A DNA stretch of 64,000 nucleotides from Lachnospiraceae bacterium 3-1 (GTDB lineage Bacteria > Bacillota > Clostridia > Lachnospirales > Lachnospiraceae). Where the stretch lies: positions 129,969 to 193,968 of the forward strand of contig KE159593.1 of NCBI GenBank assembly GCA_000403255.2. Direction: 5' to 3'. The notes beneath the pieces are model-generated. The model ran no database searches. It had not been told where the DNA came from and saw only the letters and a list, made by a program, of their open reading frames with translations. This document shows positions 62,000 to 64,000 of this stretch, in pieces. The translations under genes were made by a program, and so were the position numbers. How positions within the stretch are numbered: position 1 is the first letter of the stretch; every line of letters starts with the position of its first letter.

Positions 62000-62518
62000 T
62001 TGGAAAGCATCACGAAAGGTCAGGCTTTTGGTGGTGCTTTTCCTTTGCAGAAAAAGAATATTTTTTTTAGTTTTTACTTGACAAAAGCAGAAATGTTAGC
62101 ACTGACAAAAGAAGATGTTGATTTTCAAAACAATCAAATTAGCATTACTAAGACTTATTACAGAACGGAGCGTAGGGATATTATTACAACGCCGAAAACG
62201 GAACAGTCGGTTAGAGTGATTGACATTCCCCAATTTTTAACGAAAGAGATTGAAATGTATGTGAACCGCTGTTATGCTCTGCCGGATAATGAAAGACTGT
62301 TCCCGATTGTGGCAGAAGCGGTACAGCACAAGCTGAAACGTGCGTGTGTGAAATCGGGTGTAAAGCAAATTAGGGTGCATGATTTACGTCATAGCCATGT
62401 GGCATATCTTATCAATCAAGGCGTACAGCCTTTGATTATTAAAGAACGGTTAGGGCATAGGGATATTAAAATCACGCTGAATATCCACTATAGAATAAAA
62501 TTCCCGGTCATTTAGGCT
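62000..62518 (+). pseudogene. Tyrosine integrase fragment (Tn916-family-like), broken at both ends
   Basis: The frame encodes the C-terminal catalytic half of a tyrosine recombinase from about 62085: AEMLALTKEDVDF, TPKTEQSVRVIDIP, HDLRHSHVAYLINQG and ERLGHRDIKITLNI. The N-terminal half with the first catalytic Arg is missing; upstream residues are unrelated. After NIHY the expected tail with the catalytic Tyr context is replaced by unrelated codons. It is therefore a remnant cut by insertion on the left and by a junction near 62483 on the right. Confidence 0.8.
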
Positions 62519-62677
62519 TCTCTTAGAATAAAAATTCTGAAAGTCTGTGTCGCTTGACATCATAAGAAAGCGGAAATTTTCAATAAAGCTCCGTTGCTTG
62601 TCTTGTGATTCCAGTTTTTCATATTCCCGTCTTATGTAGTGGGAAAGATTTTTTTCGATTTCTAAAATGAGTATCAC
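62483..62677 (-). pseudogene. Truncated element gene fragment ending in the integrase remnant
   Basis: On the minus strand a frame from 62677 (GTG) encodes EKNLSHYIRREYEKLESQDK, then SSDTDFQNFYSKRSLNDREF, a clean protein-like sequence. It runs directly into the antisense of the integrase fragment near 62483 and then stops. Its real C-terminus appears lost. The source is probably another mobile element; I cannot name the family. Confidence 0.5.
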
Positions 62678-62903
62678 CGCCTTTGCATAATATAGTTGGA
62701 GTTTATAGAAATTTAATAATTGGACATCACCTCACTTAAATCACAAATATAATTAAAACATCACACTTATAAATGAGATTATACATATAACTATGTGAAA
62801 AGTCAATAGCACAAGATAACAAATAAGTTCAAAAAAACATGATACTTTGATTTTTCACATTTATTCATGTATAATCTTTGAAAAAGCATAACGAGGTGAT
62901 TGT
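62519..62903. other. AT-rich gap with promoter for HTH gene
   Basis: Apart from the minus-strand fragment to 62677, this stretch is AT-rich with no gene. It holds a textbook promoter, TTGATT (62847-62852), 17-bp spacer, TATAAT (62870-62875), for the HTH gene at 62904. Confidence 0.7.
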
Positions 62904-63116
62904 ATGGCTATGGCTTCTAAAATCCGTATTCTTCTGATTGAAAGAAACATGAAGATTAAGGACTTGGCACAAATGCTTGGATATAGTGGAAATAATTTGA
63001 GCAATAAATTGAGAGATGATAACTTTTCGGAAAAGGAATTGAGAAAAATAGCGGAGTTGTTGGATTGCGATTTTGACGCCACGTTTACTTTGAGAGATAC
63101 GGGGAAGATTATATAG
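62904..63116 (+). CDS. Small HTH regulator of mobile-element type
   Basis: A 70-residue Cro/CI-type protein: ASKIRILLIERNMKIKDLAQ, LGYSGNNLSNKLRDDNFSEK, then a short strand (FDATFTLRDTG). This form is common next to conjugation and integration genes. ATG 62904 follows ACGAGGTG and a consensus promoter. It probably belongs to the recipient element and not to the cargo. Confidence 0.8.
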   Translation: MAMASKIRILLIERNMKIKDLAQMLGYSGNNLSNKLRDDNFSEKELRKIAELLDCDFDATFTLRDTGKII

Positions 63117-63192
63117 GCGAGAAAACAACGTAATTGGTAGCGTGTGATTATTTTAAGTTTTTCATAAACGAATTTATTTAGAGGAGAATATT

Positions 63193-64000
63193 ATGCAAGC
63201 AAATTTGAATGATTTAATTGACAAATATGCACATAAAATAAGTGAAAAACAGGCTATACAATATGTTCCGATGTTAAAAAATTATTTTGTACCTTATATT
63301 ATTGAGAATTATTCTTGTAATAATCTAAAATCTTTATTTTGTGAGGAAATTACCCGTAATGGCATAATACAATCCGGGGTGTATTATGTCATGAATAATG
63401 AAAATGTTTCTGCAAAATCAAGATTGATTTATTTTTTGAATGCTTTGGATAGTTTTTTTATAATTCCTTGTTTGAAATATTTCCTAACCCCAATATACGA
63501 GGTATTTATCCATTTACTAGTCTACAAGATGAAATTGTAGAAATTTTAAATAAAAAAGGTATTCATTTGTATGATAAAAAACAGAACCCACCTATTGATG
63601 ATGAACAGTATATTTTTTTGATGGATACAATAAAAAATAAAAACGGTTCCTTTATATCGAAACAGAAAAATATTATTATTAAGTTGTATTTATTATATGG
63701 GTTGAGTGCGGATAAATTGTCAAAAGTGCTGGTATCAAAGTACTCAAGTGAACGTAATGTATTGATGATTCCGTGTTCTGTTCGTACAGATATAATTATT
63801 CATATTGAGTTACCTTATGGATTATCTAAGGAAATATCAACCTACATAAGTGAAAGAGGTTTGAGTGATGATGATTTTCTGTTTTTAACTGAAAAAGGAA
63901 ATGCAGTTACTTCTAACTATATTAACGATTATCTGAAAAGTATACAAAAAGCATATTATAAAGGTGTACAACCAATGCAAGAGAATCAATTTACTCCTAC
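63193..64000 (+). pseudogene. Frameshifted tyrosine-recombinase-like gene, runs off the window
   Basis: The first frame (63193-63540) gives a helical N-terminal part (NLNDLIDKYAHKISEKQAIQ). It derails at a run of seven T (63453-63459). With one extra T the protein would continue FFYNSLFEIFPNPNIRGIYP and stay open to the window end, including LYLLYGLSADKLSKVL and DDFLFLTEKGNAVTSNYIND, which looks like the catalytic region of a tyrosine recombinase. The gene is thus one frameshifted reading frame cut by the window edge. The family call is tentative. Confidence 0.6.

Noticed and set aside
1-64000. rRNA, tRNA or CRISPR arrays
   Set aside because: I saw no tRNA-like cloverleaf with conserved arms, no rRNA sequence and no regularly spaced repeats; small RNA genes could still be missed by eye.

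Overview
The window looks like chromosomal DNA of a gut Clostridia species, most likely Lachnospiraceae. It carries the mobile element genes, AgrBD peptide signalling, Cys-rich radical-SAM peptides, Spo0A-type boxes and AGGAGG ribosome sites usual for that group. No rRNA or tRNA gene was seen.

Layout. (1) 1-8570 is the end of a conjugative-element transfer module: a methylase/helicase giant open at the left edge, a sortase, two paralogous small proteins, a double-domain SpoVG protein and a coiled-coil protein. (2) 8600-54190 is a markedly more AT-rich cargo region. (3) 54500-61980 is the recombination module: a structured non-coding block, a decayed resolvase-like protein, a MazF-type toxin, small proteins and three tandem large serine recombinases. 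(4) 62000-64000 is flanking debris: a tyrosine integrase fragment, an abrupt junction, an HTH regulator and a frameshifted gene leaving the window. The cargo therefore appears to sit inside one large integrative conjugative element (inference).

The cargo is built around two Agr-type quorum-sensing systems. System 1 (16481-19380) has a LytTR response regulator, an AgrC-like kinase, AgrB and a 49-aa AgrD. System 2 (33960-37367) has AgrB, AgrC, AgrA and an XRE protein on the minus strand, with a 48-aa AgrD divergent from them. Two peptide families with the related cores CSAIY-HQPK and CMYCL-HQPK are predicted.

The clearest new signal is a repeated promoter architecture. Two direct copies of TTTTCTGC lie exactly 20 bp apart, with a -10 element 33-36 bp after the second copy. 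It occurs ten times, in front of the system 1 regulator itself, agrBD1, a secreted HNH nuclease toxin and its presumed immunity gene, a secreted two-protein/2-TM operon, a Cys-rich peptide cluster, an RNA-polymerase-alpha-CTD-like protein, other small genes, and a ~140-nt transcript with no good ORF that ends in a terminator. A different box pair (ACA-centred, 21 bp apart) precedes agrD2 and a secreted amidase and probably marks the system 2 regulon.

Three radical-SAM peptide clusters are present. Clusters 1 and 2 (19608-30619) are related, each with a Cys-rich precursor, maturase, a paired maturation protein, an acyl-carrier-like protein and a DUF6033-like protein; only cluster 1 has the S8 protease fusion and the ABC exporter, so cluster 2 may borrow them. 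Cluster 3 (46657-51584) is a sactipeptide-type set with an M16 peptidase and an ABC exporter. Between them lie an ECF sigma factor with a membrane alpha/beta-hydrolase fused to an anti-sigma-like N-terminus, and an OmpR/kinase system next to a FtsX-type ABC transporter and a C39-like peptidase. Together the cargo reads as a quorum-controlled competition island.
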